Under the pieces are notes generated by a model. It was not told where the DNA came from and searched no databases. It was given only the letters and a program-made list of their open reading frames with translations. Position numbers and translations under genes: made by a program. A stretch of DNA of 64,000 bases from GWF2-38-69 sp965228125. GTDB taxonomy: Bacteria > Verrucomicrobiota > Lentisphaeria > Victivallales > GWF2-38-69. The stretch covers positions 1,922,001 through 1,986,000 of the forward strand of contig OZ245791.1 in assembly GCA_965228125.1 (NCBI GenBank). Direction: 5' to 3'. This document shows, in pieces, positions 17,504-26,913 of this stretch. The stretch's first letter is position 1. Every line of letters begins with the position of its first letter.

Positions 17504-18886
17504 TTACTTCAGGTGAGTCATGGATTTCTTGCCGATTGGGAAGACATTGTATCCCAATCCATATAAAGCTTCATGGTCTAGAATATTTCTGCCATCAAAA
17601 ATGAAAGCCGGTTTATTCATGGAAGCTAACATTTTGGCGTAATCATAATCCTTAAATTCTTTCCATTCAGTGAGAATCAATATTGCATGAGCATCCTTTG
17701 CAGCTTCGTAAGGGCATTTGCAGTATTCGATAAGCGATTGATCCTGATCAGCCAGATCTTTCTTTGCTTCTTTCATGGCTTTCGGATCATATATGGCAAG
17801 TCTTGCTTTTTCTTCAAGCAGCAGTTGAGAAACATAAATCGCAGGGGATTCTCTGGTGTCCCCTGTGTCAGCTTTGAATGCAAAACCGAATATTGCTATT
17901 TTTTTATCAGCTACTGTATTGAACATGTTTTGAAGTACCCTCATTACAAAACGTTTTTCCTGATAGTCATTCATTTTGACTACCTGTTCCCAATACTTAG
18001 CCACTTCTGGAAGATTGTGATATTCACAAAGATAGACGAGATTCAGTATGTCTTTTTTGAAGCATGAACCGCCAAAACCTACGCTGGCATTCAGGAATTT
18101 CGAACCTATCCTTGTATCTGCTCTTACTGCTCTTGAGACTTCAAGGATGTTTGCAGAGGTTTTTTCGCAGAAAGCTGAAATGCTGTTGATGGACGAAATT
18201 CTCTGGGCAAGCAGCGCATTTGCAACCAGTTTTGATAATTCAGCGCTCCATACATTTGTCGTTAGGATTCTTTCTTTTGGAATCCAGTTCGCATAAACAT
18301 CTACAAGAGCTTCAATTGCAGCTTTTCCAGATGGTGTTTCCATACCGCCTATGAGGACTCTGTCAGGATTTTCAAGGTCTGCTATAGCTGTGCCTTCTGC
18401 AAGAAATTCAGGATTGGAAAGCACCTCAAACTTTAAACCTCTTGTATTAGAGTTAAGAATCTTTCCCATGGCATCTGCAGCTCTGACAGGAAGAGTGCTT
18501 TTCTCTACGACTATTTTGTCTTCATTGGCATATGTTAAAATATTTCTTGCGGTTTTTTCCCAGTATTGAAGGTTGGATGCCTTGCCTCTGCCATGCCCAA
18601 ACATCTTGGTAGGAGTATTTACGCTAACAAAAATGATATATGCTTCCTTGATAGAATTGTTAACATCTGTCGTAAAGAAAAGATTTCTTCCTCTTGCTTC
18701 TTTGACTACTTCATCAAGTCCCGGTTCATAAATAGGGAGGTCGTCGGAGTTCCATTCTGCTATTCTCTGTGGATTTATATCAGCTACTATAACTTTGTAA
18801 TCAGGGCATTTTTTAGCTATCATAGCCATAGTAGGCCCGCCTACATATCCTGCACCGATGCACAAAATCGTTTTTTTGCTAGACAT
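17504..18886 (-). CDS. ugd: UDP-glucose 6-dehydrogenase (animal-like type)
   Basis: This 460-residue enzyme oxidises UDP-glucose to UDP-glucuronate with two NAD+. It has the N-terminal Rossmann loop 'GAGYVGGPTMAMIA' (residues 11-24) and 'VNTPTK' near 93. The catalytic Cys lies near residue 275 in 'GFGGSCFKKDILNLVYLCE', and 'FGFAFKADTGDTRESPAIY' is near 335-353. These last two blocks resemble animal UGDH (where the segment is GFGGSCFQKDVLNLVYLCE) much more than E. coli or Bacillus Ugd. The 460-residue length also sits between bacterial (about 390-440) and animal (about 494) forms. The TTTCTCTCCTGG region upstream gives AGGAGAG as the ribosome-binding site. It probably serves surface polysaccharide synthesis. 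Confidence 0.93.
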   Translation of the reverse strand: MSSKKTILCIGAGYVGGPTMAMIAKKCPDYKVIVADINPQRIAEWNSDDLPIYEPGLDEVVKEARGRNLFFTTDVNNSIKEAYIIFVSVNTPTKMFGHGRGKASNLQYWEKTARNILTYANEDKIVVEKSTLPVRAADAMGKILNSNTRGLKFEVLSNPEFLAEGTAIADLENPDRVLIGGMETPSGKAAIEALVDVYANWIPKERILTTNVWSAELSKLVANALLAQRISSINSISAFCEKTSANILEVSRAVRADTRIGSKFLNASVGFGGSCFKKDILNLVYLCEYHNLPEVAKYWEQVVKMNDYQEKRFVMRVLQNMFNTVADKKIAIFGFAFKADTGDTRESPAIYVSQLLLEEKARLAIYDPKAMKEAKKDLADQDQSLIEYCKCPYEAAKDAHAILILTEWKEFKDYDYAKMLASMNKPAFIFDGRNILDHEALYGLGYNVFPIGKKSMTHLK

Positions 18887-18921
18887 TATTTCTCTCCTGG
18901 TTTTTAAATTTTCTAAAGGGT

Positions 18922-21900
18922 TTATTTATTGTACGCTAAAGATTCGGACAGAAGTTGCTCTGCCAGTTTTATGGGTATTCCTTTTCTTATAGTATAATCT
19001 TCTATTTGATCTTTGTTAACCTTGCCAACCGAAAAATATTCAGCCTTAGGATTCATCAGGTAGAAACCGCAGACAGATGCCACAGGCGACATAGCATAGT
19101 GATCGGTAAGTTCCACTCCTATATTCTTAGTGACTTCCAATGTATTAAAAAGCGTGACTTTTTCTGAATGGTCTGGCGATGTGGGATAACCGATTGCAGG
19201 CCTTATCCCTCTGAAAGAAGGTGAAATTTCTTTTAATGACGGCCAGTACTCTTCTACTACTATTTCATTAAGATGCTCTGAGAAAGCCTCTGCAAGCCTA
19301 TCTGCCAAAGCTTTTACCATTATGGCTTTATAGTCATCATTCTGTTTAACAAATTTCTCTTCTAATTCTTTGACCCCGATCCCCGCAGTAGCCGCAAACA
19401 ACCCTATGTAATCAGCTATATTGCTGTCTTTTGGTGCTACAAAATCACCAAGCGAAACAAAATGTTCAGTGCCTTTTGTTGGTTTTGTTTGCTGTCTGAG
19501 GTTATAGAAAGAAGCTAGCTCTTTCTTGTTGCTCTCATTTTCATATAGCATAATGTCCTCGCCTGCAGAATTGGCTGAAAATATACCTATTACCGCGTTG
19601 GCTTTTAAACTTTTTGTCCTGACAATGTAATCAAGCATTTCCTTAGCATCACTCAAGAGTAGTTTAGCCTCTTCTCCCCGAACTTTATCTTGCAGGATTT
19701 CAGGGTATTTTCCTTTTAATTCCCATGCGTTAAAGAAAAATGTCCAGTCAATGTATTTTATTAATTTTTCGACAGGGTAGTCTTTCAGAACTTTTATTCC
19801 CGTGAATAAGGGTTTGTGTGTTTTAAAATTTCTCCAGTCGATTTTAAATGATTTCTCTCTTGCTTCTTCTATACTCACCAAGTCTCTCTTAAGCGCTGCA
19901 AGTTCATAATTCATGGCTGTCTTTTTATTTGCTTCTCTTAACTTTTCAGTGTACTTACTTGAGGAATTGCCCATTAGCGAACTAACTACATTTACAGCAA
20001 GCGAGGCATCTTTTACATGGGCTACAACTCCATTTGTGTAAGCTGGAAAAATCTTTACAGCCGTATGTACGGATGATGTGGTGGCCCCTCCGATTAAAAG
20101 AGGAATTTTCAAACCGGCATGATTCATCTCTTTGGCTACATTGACCATTTCTTCAAGTGACGGAGTGATAAGCCCGCTCAAACCGATGATGTCTGCCTTT
20201 TTTTCAATGGCAGTCTTGATGATGTTGGCACAGGGAACCATTACTCCAAGGTCGATTATTTCATAATTATTGCATTTGAGAACAACATTGACTATGTTTT
20301 TTCCGATGTCATGAACATCTCCCTTTACGGTTGCCATCACTATCTTGCCAGATGGTTTGGCGGCAGCAGAATTTAGTTTTTGTTCTTCTATGAACGGAGT
20401 CAGACAGCTTACTGATTTTTTCATCACCCTGGCGCTTTTTATTACTTGGGGAAGAAACATTTTTCCTGCTCCGAAGAGTTCACCGACTCTGTTCATACCG
20501 CTCATTAACGGACCTTCAATAACATCCATTGGATGTTCATATTTTTGTCTTGCTTCCTCGATGTCTGAATCAATGAATTCTGTAATGCCTTTGACTATCG
20601 AATGAGCAATTCTTTCTTCTACCGAAGCATCTCTCCATGACATATCCTGTTTGGACTCTTTTGTCTCATTTTTTAGTGAAATAGCAGCGTCAAGAAGTTT
20701 TTCCGCTCCATTCTGGGAACGGTTTAAAACCACATCCTCTATGAGTTTTAAAATATCTTTGGGAATATCGTCATAATTGGTTAGTTGCCCTGCGTTGACT
20801 ATTCCCATGGTCATTCCTGCTTTAATTGCATGATAGAGAAAAACTGAATGGATCATCTCTCTTAAAGCATTATTTCCTCTGAATGAAAATGACAAATTGC
20901 TTACTCCGCCGCTAATAATGGAAAATGGGAATTTTTTTCTGAGCGCGGCGGCGGCATTTATAAAATCAAGAGCATAGTTGTTGTGTTCCTCCATGCCAGT
21001 GGAAATGGCAAGAATCGCAGGGTCAAAGACTATATCATTAGGCGGGAAACCCACATCATTGACAAGGATGTGGTATGCTCTTGAACAGATGTCAATTTTG
21101 CGTTCGTAGCTGTCTGCCTGTCCTTTTTCATCGAAAGCCATCACTACAACAGCGGCGCCATATTTCCTTATAATGCTTGCATGTTTTTTAAATTCCTCTT
21201 CGCCCTCCTTCAGGCTTATAGAATTGACTATTCCCTTTCCCTGCAGACATTTTAATCCTGCTTCCAGAACACTCCATCTGGATGAATCTATCATGACGGG
21301 AACTTTGCTTATTTCAGGTTCTGATGCCATCATATTAAGGAATGTTTTCATCTCCTCTTCAGAGTTCAACATTGCATCGTCCATATTAACATCAACAATC
21401 TGTGCGCCATTATCTATTTGTTGTCTGGCTATGGACAGAGCATCTTCATACTTTCTCTCTTTTACTAAGTTTGCAAATTTTTTGGAGCCTGAAACATTTG
21501 TCCGTTCTCCTATATTTACAAAATTAGTCTGGGGAGTGATTTCAAAGTACTCAAGGCCACTCAAGAAACAGTATTTTTTGGGTTTTGGGATAGCCCTTGG
21601 CAGCATTCCATCAACAGCTTTTGCAATTTCTCTGATATGTTCTGGATTGGTTCCGCAGCATCCGCCGATGATATTGAAAATGCCTTCTTTTGCAAAATTC
21701 TTGATTATTTGCCCCATTCTTTCCGGAGTTTGCCGATATAGTCCAAACTCATCAGGAAGTCCTGCATTGGGATGGCAGCTTATGAAAGTTGGAGCAATGT
21801 TGGACAGTGCTTTTATATGTGGATGCATTTCTTCGGCACCAAAAGCGCAATTGAAACCTACGCTCAAAAGAGGAGCGTGGGAAACGGATGCCCAGAACGC

Positions 21901-22590
21901 TTCTACTGTTTGTCCTGAAAGGGTTCTTCCGCTTTTGTCGGTAATAGTAGCAGATACCATTAAAGGCAACTCGAATTTTTCTTCTTCAAAAAGGTCTAAT
22001 ATCGCGTAAATTGCTGCTTTACAGTTCAGGGTATCAAAAACTGTCTCAATAAGTAGAATATCAGCTCCGCCATCGGCTAGAGCTTTAGCGCATTCTTTGT
22101 ATGATTTTACAAAGTCATCAAAGTATGCTCCTCTGAATCCGGGGTTATTCACATCTGGAGAAATTGAAGCAGTTTTACTTGTAGGGCCAAGAGTTCCCGC
22201 TACAAATCTTGGTTTCTGGGGATTTTTCAAAGTATATTCATCTGCTGCTTTTCTTGCAATCTGTGCGGCGGCTTTTGCCATATCGTAGACTCTGGTTTCC
22301 AAACCATATTCAGACATCGAAATAGCAGTTGAATTGAAAGAGTTTGTTTCAATAATATCAGCGCCGGCTTCAAGATATTTTTTGTGAACTTCTTCAATTA
22401 TTTGAGGTTTTGTCAGACAAAGGAGGTCGTTGTTGCCTTTTAATAGTTTTCTTGTATTTTTAAAAAGCGTTCCCCTGAAGTCCTCTTCGGTAAGCTTATA
22501 GTTTTGAATCATTGTTCCCATTGCTCCATCGAGGATTAGGATTTTTTCCCTAAGAAGGCTTTTTAGAATTTCGCTTTTATTTGAAACCAT
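18922..22590 (-). CDS. metH: cobalamin-dependent methionine synthase
   Basis: This 1222-residue protein has the complete four-module MetH layout. The homocysteine domain (1-320) has its zinc Cys residues in 'VGFNCAFG' and 'IIGGCCGTNP'. The pterin-binding domain (about 345-640) has 'NIGERTNVSGSKKF'. The B12 domain has 'GDVHDIGKNIV', with the cobalt-binding His near 757. The AdoMet reactivation domain (about 890-1222) has 'RPAIGYPTSPDH' near 1140. It methylates homocysteine from 5-methyltetrahydrofolate. No cobalamin riboswitch is visible in the 190-bp upstream region. It is the only gene of its transcription unit besides possible readthrough to ugd, whose start lies 35 bp downstream. Confidence 0.97.
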   Translation of the reverse strand: MVSNKSEILKSLLREKILILDGAMGTMIQNYKLTEEDFRGTLFKNTRKLLKGNNDLLCLTKPQIIEEVHKKYLEAGADIIETNSFNSTAISMSEYGLETRVYDMAKAAAQIARKAADEYTLKNPQKPRFVAGTLGPTSKTASISPDVNNPGFRGAYFDDFVKSYKECAKALADGGADILLIETVFDTLNCKAAIYAILDLFEEEKFELPLMVSATITDKSGRTLSGQTVEAFWASVSHAPLLSVGFNCAFGAEEMHPHIKALSNIAPTFISCHPNAGLPDEFGLYRQTPERMGQIIKNFAKEGIFNIIGGCCGTNPEHIREIAKAVDGMLPRAIPKPKKYCFLSGLEYFEITPQTNFVNIGERTNVSGSKKFANLVKERKYEDALSIARQQIDNGAQIVDVNMDDAMLNSEEEMKTFLNMMASEPEISKVPVMIDSSRWSVLEAGLKCLQGKGIVNSISLKEGEEEFKKHASIIRKYGAAVVVMAFDEKGQADSYERKIDICSRAYHILVNDVGFPPNDIVFDPAILAISTGMEEHNNYALDFINAAAALRKKFPFSIISGGVSNLSFSFRGNNALREMIHSVFLYHAIKAGMTMGIVNAGQLTNYDDIPKDILKLIEDVVLNRSQNGAEKLLDAAISLKNETKESKQDMSWRDASVEERIAHSIVKGITEFIDSDIEEARQKYEHPMDVIEGPLMSGMNRVGELFGAGKMFLPQVIKSARVMKKSVSCLTPFIEEQKLNSAAAKPSGKIVMATVKGDVHDIGKNIVNVVLKCNNYEIIDLGVMVPCANIIKTAIEKKADIIGLSGLITPSLEEMVNVAKEMNHAGLKIPLLIGGATTSSVHTAVKIFPAYTNGVVAHVKDASLAVNVVSSLMGNSSSKYTEKLREANKKTAMNYELAALKRDLVSIEEAREKSFKIDWRNFKTHKPLFTGIKVLKDYPVEKLIKYIDWTFFFNAWELKGKYPEILQDKVRGEEAKLLLSDAKEMLDYIVRTKSLKANAVIGIFSANSAGEDIMLYENESNKKELASFYNLRQQTKPTKGTEHFVSLGDFVAPKDSNIADYIGLFAATAGIGVKELEEKFVKQNDDYKAIMVKALADRLAEAFSEHLNEIVVEEYWPSLKEISPSFRGIRPAIGYPTSPDHSEKVTLFNTLEVTKNIGVELTDHYAMSPVASVCGFYLMNPKAEYFSVGKVNKDQIEDYTIRKGIPIKLAEQLLSESLAYNK

Positions 22591-22783
22591 AGAGTTATAA
22601 CACCGAATTTATTTAGATTTACGAAGTTGATATGAGTTTGATTATAATCTTTCAAACACACTCTTTCAATTCTAAGCTGCAAGCTTTTAAGACATAAGAG
22701 AATCAAAATATGATTGAAAATGTCTTATTTTAAACTTATTCTAAAGCAGTTTTATCTAAAAAATTAATTTTTGGGAGGAAAAA

Positions 22784-23353
22784 ATGTTAGATGTATCAGA
22801 TCTGAAAAAGGGATTAAAAGTAGAAATTGACGGGCAACCCTGGAACATCACTGAGTTTGAATTCTGCAAACCAGGAAAGGGTCAGGCCATGTATCGCTGC
22901 AAGATGAAAAATCTGCTGACAGGCTCTACAATGGATAAAACCTACCGCTCTTCAGATAAGGGAATCGAAAAAGCTGACCTTGCAGAAAGAGAAATGTATT
23001 ATTCTTACAAGGAAGGGGATTTCTATATATTCAGTGACAGCGAGACTTATGAAGAAATGCGTATATCAAAAGATGTACTGAAAGATAAAGCTTATTTCCT
23101 TCTTGAAGAGGCTTTATGTATAGTTCTTCTATTCAATGGCAAGCCTGTAGAAGTTACGCTTCCTTTCTTTATTGAAAAAGAAATTGTTGCCACTGAACCT
23201 GGCGCCAGAGGCGACACAGCTACAAACGTACTCAAACCTGCAAAAATTGACAATGGATTCGAAATATCTGTGCCTCTTTTCATTAACCAGGGAGATGTTG
23301 TCAAAATAGATACAAGAACTGGTGAGTATGTTGAAAGAGTCAAAAAAGCCTAA
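22784..23353 (+). CDS. efp: translation elongation factor P
   Basis: This 189-residue protein has the usual three-barrel EF-P length. The modified lysine is predicted at K32 in 'KPGKGQAMYRCK', the lysine-type loop that is beta-lysylated by EpmA in E. coli. The 'ATEPGARGDTATNVLKPA' signature is complete. EF-P relieves ribosome stalling at polyproline stretches. The strong RBS (GGGAGG) lies 8 bases before the ATG. The gene overlaps epmA by up to 32 bp, which suggests coupled synthesis of the factor and its modifying enzyme. Confidence 0.96.
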   Translation: MLDVSDLKKGLKVEIDGQPWNITEFEFCKPGKGQAMYRCKMKNLLTGSTMDKTYRSSDKGIEKADLAEREMYYSYKEGDFYIFSDSETYEEMRISKDVLKDKAYFLLEEALCIVLLFNGKPVEVTLPFFIEKEIVATEPGARGDTATNVLKPAKIDNGFEISVPLFINQGDVVKIDTRTGEYVERVKKA

Positions 23354-24269
23354 GGACATACAAAGACTGGAAAAGCTAAAAGAGAATCTAATTCTCAGAA
23401 GCTGCATGATAAGGGAAATAAGGAATTTTTTCTTCGACAAAGGCTTTTTGGAAACAGATACTCCAGTAATGATTAAAGCTCCTGCCCCGGAGGATTATAT
23501 CAATGCTCCTCAGGCAGGGGCTTATTTTTTGCGTTCATCACCTGAACTTCATATGAAACGTCTTTCATGTGCAGGGTACAGTAAAATATTTCAAATAGGA
23601 CAGTGTTTCAGAGAAGGTGAAATCGGCAGGAACCATAATGTCGAGTTCACAATGCTTGAATGGTATGAAACAAACCAGGATTACATTGGACTTTTGAGGT
23701 TTCTTAAAGATATGCTGCTTTGCATAGCAGTCAAAGTAAAAGACTCCGCTATCGTAACCTTTAGAGGCAATGACATAGATTTCGGCAAAGAGTGGGCGAT
23801 TTTCAGTGTAGAGGAAGCTTTCGATAAATTTGCCTCTGTTGACGTGTACAAGGCTCTCGATGATGACGAGTTTGAGCTGATATTAACAGAGAAAGTCGAG
23901 CCTAGTTTGCCGAAAGACCGCCCCGTTGCACTCAAAGATTACCCTGCAAAAATGGCAGCTCTTTCTAAATTAAATCCCGAAAATCCGAATACTTCAGAAA
24001 GATGGGAACTTTATTTGGGAGGAATTGAAATATCTAATGCTTATTCAGAATTAACCGATTATAATGAACAAAAAGTGCGTTTTGCCAAGGCTCACGCAAA
24101 TCGTAAGAATAGGGAACTACCGGCTTATTCAGAAGATAAAGATTTTTTTGAAGCCCTAGAAAACGGAATGGGTGATTTTGCAGGGTGTGCATTGGGTATT
24201 GACAGGTTGGCAATGGTGTTATCAGATGCGCCGGATATTAAAAGCGTGAATTGCTTCACTGAGTTTTGA
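23322..24269 (+). CDS. epmA: EF-P--(R)-beta-lysine ligase
   Basis: This 315-residue protein is a class II lysyl-tRNA synthetase core without the anticodon-binding domain, the EpmA/PoxA/GenX family (about 325 residues in E. coli). Motif 2 is seen as 'IFQIGQCFREGEIGRNHNVEFTMLEWYE', in part, near residues 90-115. Motif 3 is 'GCALGIDRLAMVLSD' near 288-302. It attaches (R)-beta-lysine to EF-P. Two starts are possible: GTG at 23322 or ATG at 23328; both lie inside efp. The mutase EpmB that makes beta-lysine is not in the window. Confidence 0.92.
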   Translation: MSMLKESKKPKDIQRLEKLKENLILRSCMIREIRNFFFDKGFLETDTPVMIKAPAPEDYINAPQAGAYFLRSSPELHMKRLSCAGYSKIFQIGQCFREGEIGRNHNVEFTMLEWYETNQDYIGLLRFLKDMLLCIAVKVKDSAIVTFRGNDIDFGKEWAIFSVEEAFDKFASVDVYKALDDDEFELILTEKVEPSLPKDRPVALKDYPAKMAALSKLNPENPNTSERWELYLGGIEISNAYSELTDYNEQKVRFAKAHANRKNRELPAYSEDKDFFEALENGMGDFAGCALGIDRLAMVLSDAPDIKSVNCFTEF

Positions 24270-24315
24270 TAGTATGTTATAGCAATCTACATAAAACAAT
24301 AAACAGGGGGGAGTT

Positions 24316-25236
24316 ATGTTTAGCAGCATAAATGCAATGGTCAATTATGCCAAAGCAGGCGGCCCGTTAAGGATGACTGTGGCAACTGCTGAGGATACTG
24401 ATGTATTGCTGGCAGTTAAAAAAGCAGTTCAAAACGGTCTTGTAGAGCCAATTCTTATTGGAAATGAACAGAAAATCAAATCCATGATGGATAGCTATGC
24501 TTACAATTTTGAAGCCGAAATCATAGATGCAAAAAATGATGCCGAAGCTTGCGAAAAGTCCGTACAAATGGTTTCGAGCGGCGAGGCTCAGATGGTTATG
24601 AAAGGGTTAGTTCAAACCTCGACCTTCCTAAAAGCTGTTTTAAACAAGGAATGGGGACTTAGGCAAAGCGAACTTTTGAGCTTTATCTCAATGTTCATCT
24701 TCAGCGATACTTTAAGAAAACGCCCAATCCTGATGACTGACCCGGCAATCAATATCATGCCTACAATTCTGGAGAAAAAAGCGATAATTGAAAATGCAGT
24801 TTCAGTGGCGCATAAATTAGGAATTAAACTTCCGAATGTAGGCATGGTTTGCGCAGTTGAAACCGTTTCGCCTAATATGCAAGCTACAATTGACGCAGCA
24901 GTCCTTTCCAAAATGAATGACAGAGGACAGATAAAAGGATGCGTAGTGGACGGCCCCTTGGCCTTTGACAACATCATTTCCATGAATGCCGCAGAGCATA
25001 AAGGCATTAAGAGCCCCGTCGCAGGCAATACGGATATTATAGTTGTTCCTTATATCGAAGTGGGAAATGTCCTTTATAAAACTTTCAACTTCTTCTCTCA
25101 TGACTTCTGTGCAGGGGTTATTGCCGGAGCCAGAGCCCCGATTGTGGTCACATCGCGTTCAGATTCGCACGAAGTAAAATACAACTCAATAGTCATGGCA
25201 AGTTTGCTCTCAAAAGCAGACCCTAAAATCGCATAG
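24316..25236 (+). CDS. ptb: phosphate butyryltransferase
   Basis: This 306-residue protein belongs to the phosphate acetyl/butyryl transferase family, at the normal Ptb length. It has 'EPILIGNEQKIKSM' near residue 50, 'LMTDPAINIMPT' near 140 and 'CVVDGPLAFDNIIS' near 215. It converts acyl-CoA plus phosphate to acyl phosphate. The strong RBS (GGGGGAG) and its place directly before buk (15-bp gap) give a standard ptb-buk pair. Linked VOR genes downstream suggest branched-chain acyl-CoAs such as isobutyryl-CoA as substrates, not only butyryl-CoA. Confidence 0.92.
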   Translation: MFSSINAMVNYAKAGGPLRMTVATAEDTDVLLAVKKAVQNGLVEPILIGNEQKIKSMMDSYAYNFEAEIIDAKNDAEACEKSVQMVSSGEAQMVMKGLVQTSTFLKAVLNKEWGLRQSELLSFISMFIFSDTLRKRPILMTDPAINIMPTILEKKAIIENAVSVAHKLGIKLPNVGMVCAVETVSPNMQATIDAAVLSKMNDRGQIKGCVVDGPLAFDNIISMNAAEHKGIKSPVAGNTDIIVVPYIEVGNVLYKTFNFFSHDFCAGVIAGARAPIVVTSRSDSHEVKYNSIVMASLLSKADPKIA

Positions 25237-25251
25237 GGAGAAATTGAAATA

Positions 25252-26325
25252 ATGAAAAATCTAGTTCTTGTAATAAACCCTGGTTCCACTTCCACAAAAA
25301 TATCGGTATTTAACCTCAAAGGAGAAGTAGTTAAAAGCGAAACCATAAGGCATGATCCCCAAGAAATAGCCAAATATGAAAAAGTTATAGACCAGCATAA
25401 ATTCAGGGTCAAAGCATTGGAAAAGTTTTTGTCTGATAACAAAATATCACACAACGATTTTGCTTTCATAGTCGGCAGAGGCGGTTTTCTCAAACCGATT
25501 CAAAGCGGTACATGGATTGTTAATGATAAAATGATTGAAGATCTCAAAATTGCTGCAAGAGGAGAACACGCTAGTAACCTCGGCGCAATAATAGCTTATG
25601 ATATAGCCAAGGAAGCCGACATAAAAGCTTATATAGTTGACCCAATCGTAGTTGACGAACTCGAAGATGTCGCCAGGCTTACGGGATTCCCTGAAATCGA
25701 AAGAACTCCAGTATTTCACGCATTGAACCAGAAAGCGACAGCCAGAAAAGCTGCAAATGGACTCTCTTTGGAATATGAAAAAGCTAATTTTATTATAGCT
25801 CATCTAGGCGGCGGAACCACAGTAGGAGCACATAAAAACGGCAAAGTGGTTGATGTAAATAATGGTATTTACGGAGAAGGCCCCATGACTCCTGAAAGGA
25901 GCGGAGCCGTCGCTGCAGAAGACATTGTTAATATGTGTTATTCGGGCAAATACGATAAACCAACAATGTTAAAAAAACTTCATGGAAAAGGTGGGATCTT
26001 TGCGCATCTAGGTACTTCAGATATGAGAGAAGTAGTCAAAACGGCAAAAGAAGGCAACGCAAAATACAAGCTAGTCCTCGACGCCATGCTGTATCAGGTA
26101 TCTAAAGAAATCGGAGCCATGTCAGCAGTTCTGAACGGAAAAGTTGATGCCATAGTTATCACCGGCGGCCTGGCGTTTGAACCTTACATAACCAACTATA
26201 TAAAAGAAAAAGTTGAATTTATAGCCAAGGTAATGATTTTTCCTGGCGAAGATGAAATGGAAGCACTTTTTAAAGGCTCATTGCTTTCAGTAAACGGCAA
26301 AGCGCCTTTGCATGAATATAAATAG
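25252..26325 (+). CDS. buk: butyrate kinase (branched-chain acid kinase)
   Basis: This 357-residue protein is a member of the acetate/butyrate kinase family. It has the phosphate-binding start 'VLVINPGSTSTKISVF' (residues 4-19), 'HLGGGTTVGAHKNGKVVDVNNG' near 184-205 and 'IVITGGLAFE' near 300. It transfers phosphate from acyl phosphate to ADP, giving ATP and the free acid. It follows ptb closely and precedes the VOR genes, so ATP formation from branched 2-oxoacids is the likely role. Confidence 0.92.
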   Translation: MKNLVLVINPGSTSTKISVFNLKGEVVKSETIRHDPQEIAKYEKVIDQHKFRVKALEKFLSDNKISHNDFAFIVGRGGFLKPIQSGTWIVNDKMIEDLKIAARGEHASNLGAIIAYDIAKEADIKAYIVDPIVVDELEDVARLTGFPEIERTPVFHALNQKATARKAANGLSLEYEKANFIIAHLGGGTTVGAHKNGKVVDVNNGIYGEGPMTPERSGAVAAEDIVNMCYSGKYDKPTMLKKLHGKGGIFAHLGTSDMREVVKTAKEGNAKYKLVLDAMLYQVSKEIGAMSAVLNGKVDAIVITGGLAFEPYITNYIKEKVEFIAKVMIFPGEDEMEALFKGSLLSVNGKAPLHEYK

Positions 26326-26365
26326 TTATGATTCAAAATTTAAACACTAAGAAAAGGAGTTAGCA

Positions 26366-26908
26366 ATGGATATAGTTCGCAAAAAAGAAATTCCAAAGCA
26401 ATTTTTTGACTCAATTCCAAAGGGAATCAAACTAATTAAAAAAGGAAGCGATACCTTTCTGGTAGTCGAAAATTTATTTTGTCCGAACGGACACAGTTTA
26501 ATGAGTTCATCAATTTTGATACATGGAACCCCTACCATAAAATTTAAAATCAGCGACGGGTTTTCCAATGGTTTTCTGTTTTTGGATGCCTTCTGGGGAA
26601 GTCACTCGAAGTTATATAGTTTTATTCCCAAACACACAGATTCTCTTGAATCTTTTGATGTTTGCTGCCCTGTCTGTTCCACAAGTTTGATAATAAAAGA
26701 CAGATGCAGTGAACCCGGTTGCAGTTGCACTAAAGCCGTACAAATGAACCTTCCCGGTAAAAACCGCATTATAGCCTGCGCAAAACTAGGCTGTCCGGGA
26801 CATAGAATTGAAATAAAAGAAGCTCCAAAAGGAGTGTCAAATGCAATCAGTGAAATCAATTCTTATGTCGAAAGCTTCGATGAAAACGATTACTTCAAAG
26901 GAGTGTAG
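26366..26908 (+). CDS. uncharacterised cysteine-rich protein of the VOR-Ptb-Buk operon
   Basis: This 180-residue cytoplasmic protein matches no family I recognise. It has eleven Cys/His in clusters: CPNGH (39-43), CCPVC (100-104), C114 with C119 and C121, and C138-x4-C143-x2-H146. These look like one or two zinc ribbons or a metal cluster site. It has no signal peptide or membrane segment. It lies between buk (40 bp) and the ferredoxin subunit (5 bp), with AAGGAG as its ribosome-binding site, so it is clearly co-transcribed. A role in assembly, regulation or electron transfer of the oxidoreductase is only an inference from position. Confidence 0.75.
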   Translation: MDIVRKKEIPKQFFDSIPKGIKLIKKGSDTFLVVENLFCPNGHSLMSSSILIHGTPTIKFKISDGFSNGFLFLDAFWGSHSKLYSFIPKHTDSLESFDVCCPVCSTSLIIKDRCSEPGCSCTKAVQMNLPGKNRIIACAKLGCPGHRIEIKEAPKGVSNAISEINSYVESFDENDYFKGV

Positions 26909-26913
26909 CAGTT

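Noticed and set aside
21173..22009. 278-codon plus-strand frame within metH
   Set aside because: It is antisense to a strongly conserved enzyme domain and has no recognisable content.
22591..22783. cobalamin riboswitch expected upstream of metH
   Set aside because: I looked for the B12-box and the conserved core on the minus strand and saw neither.
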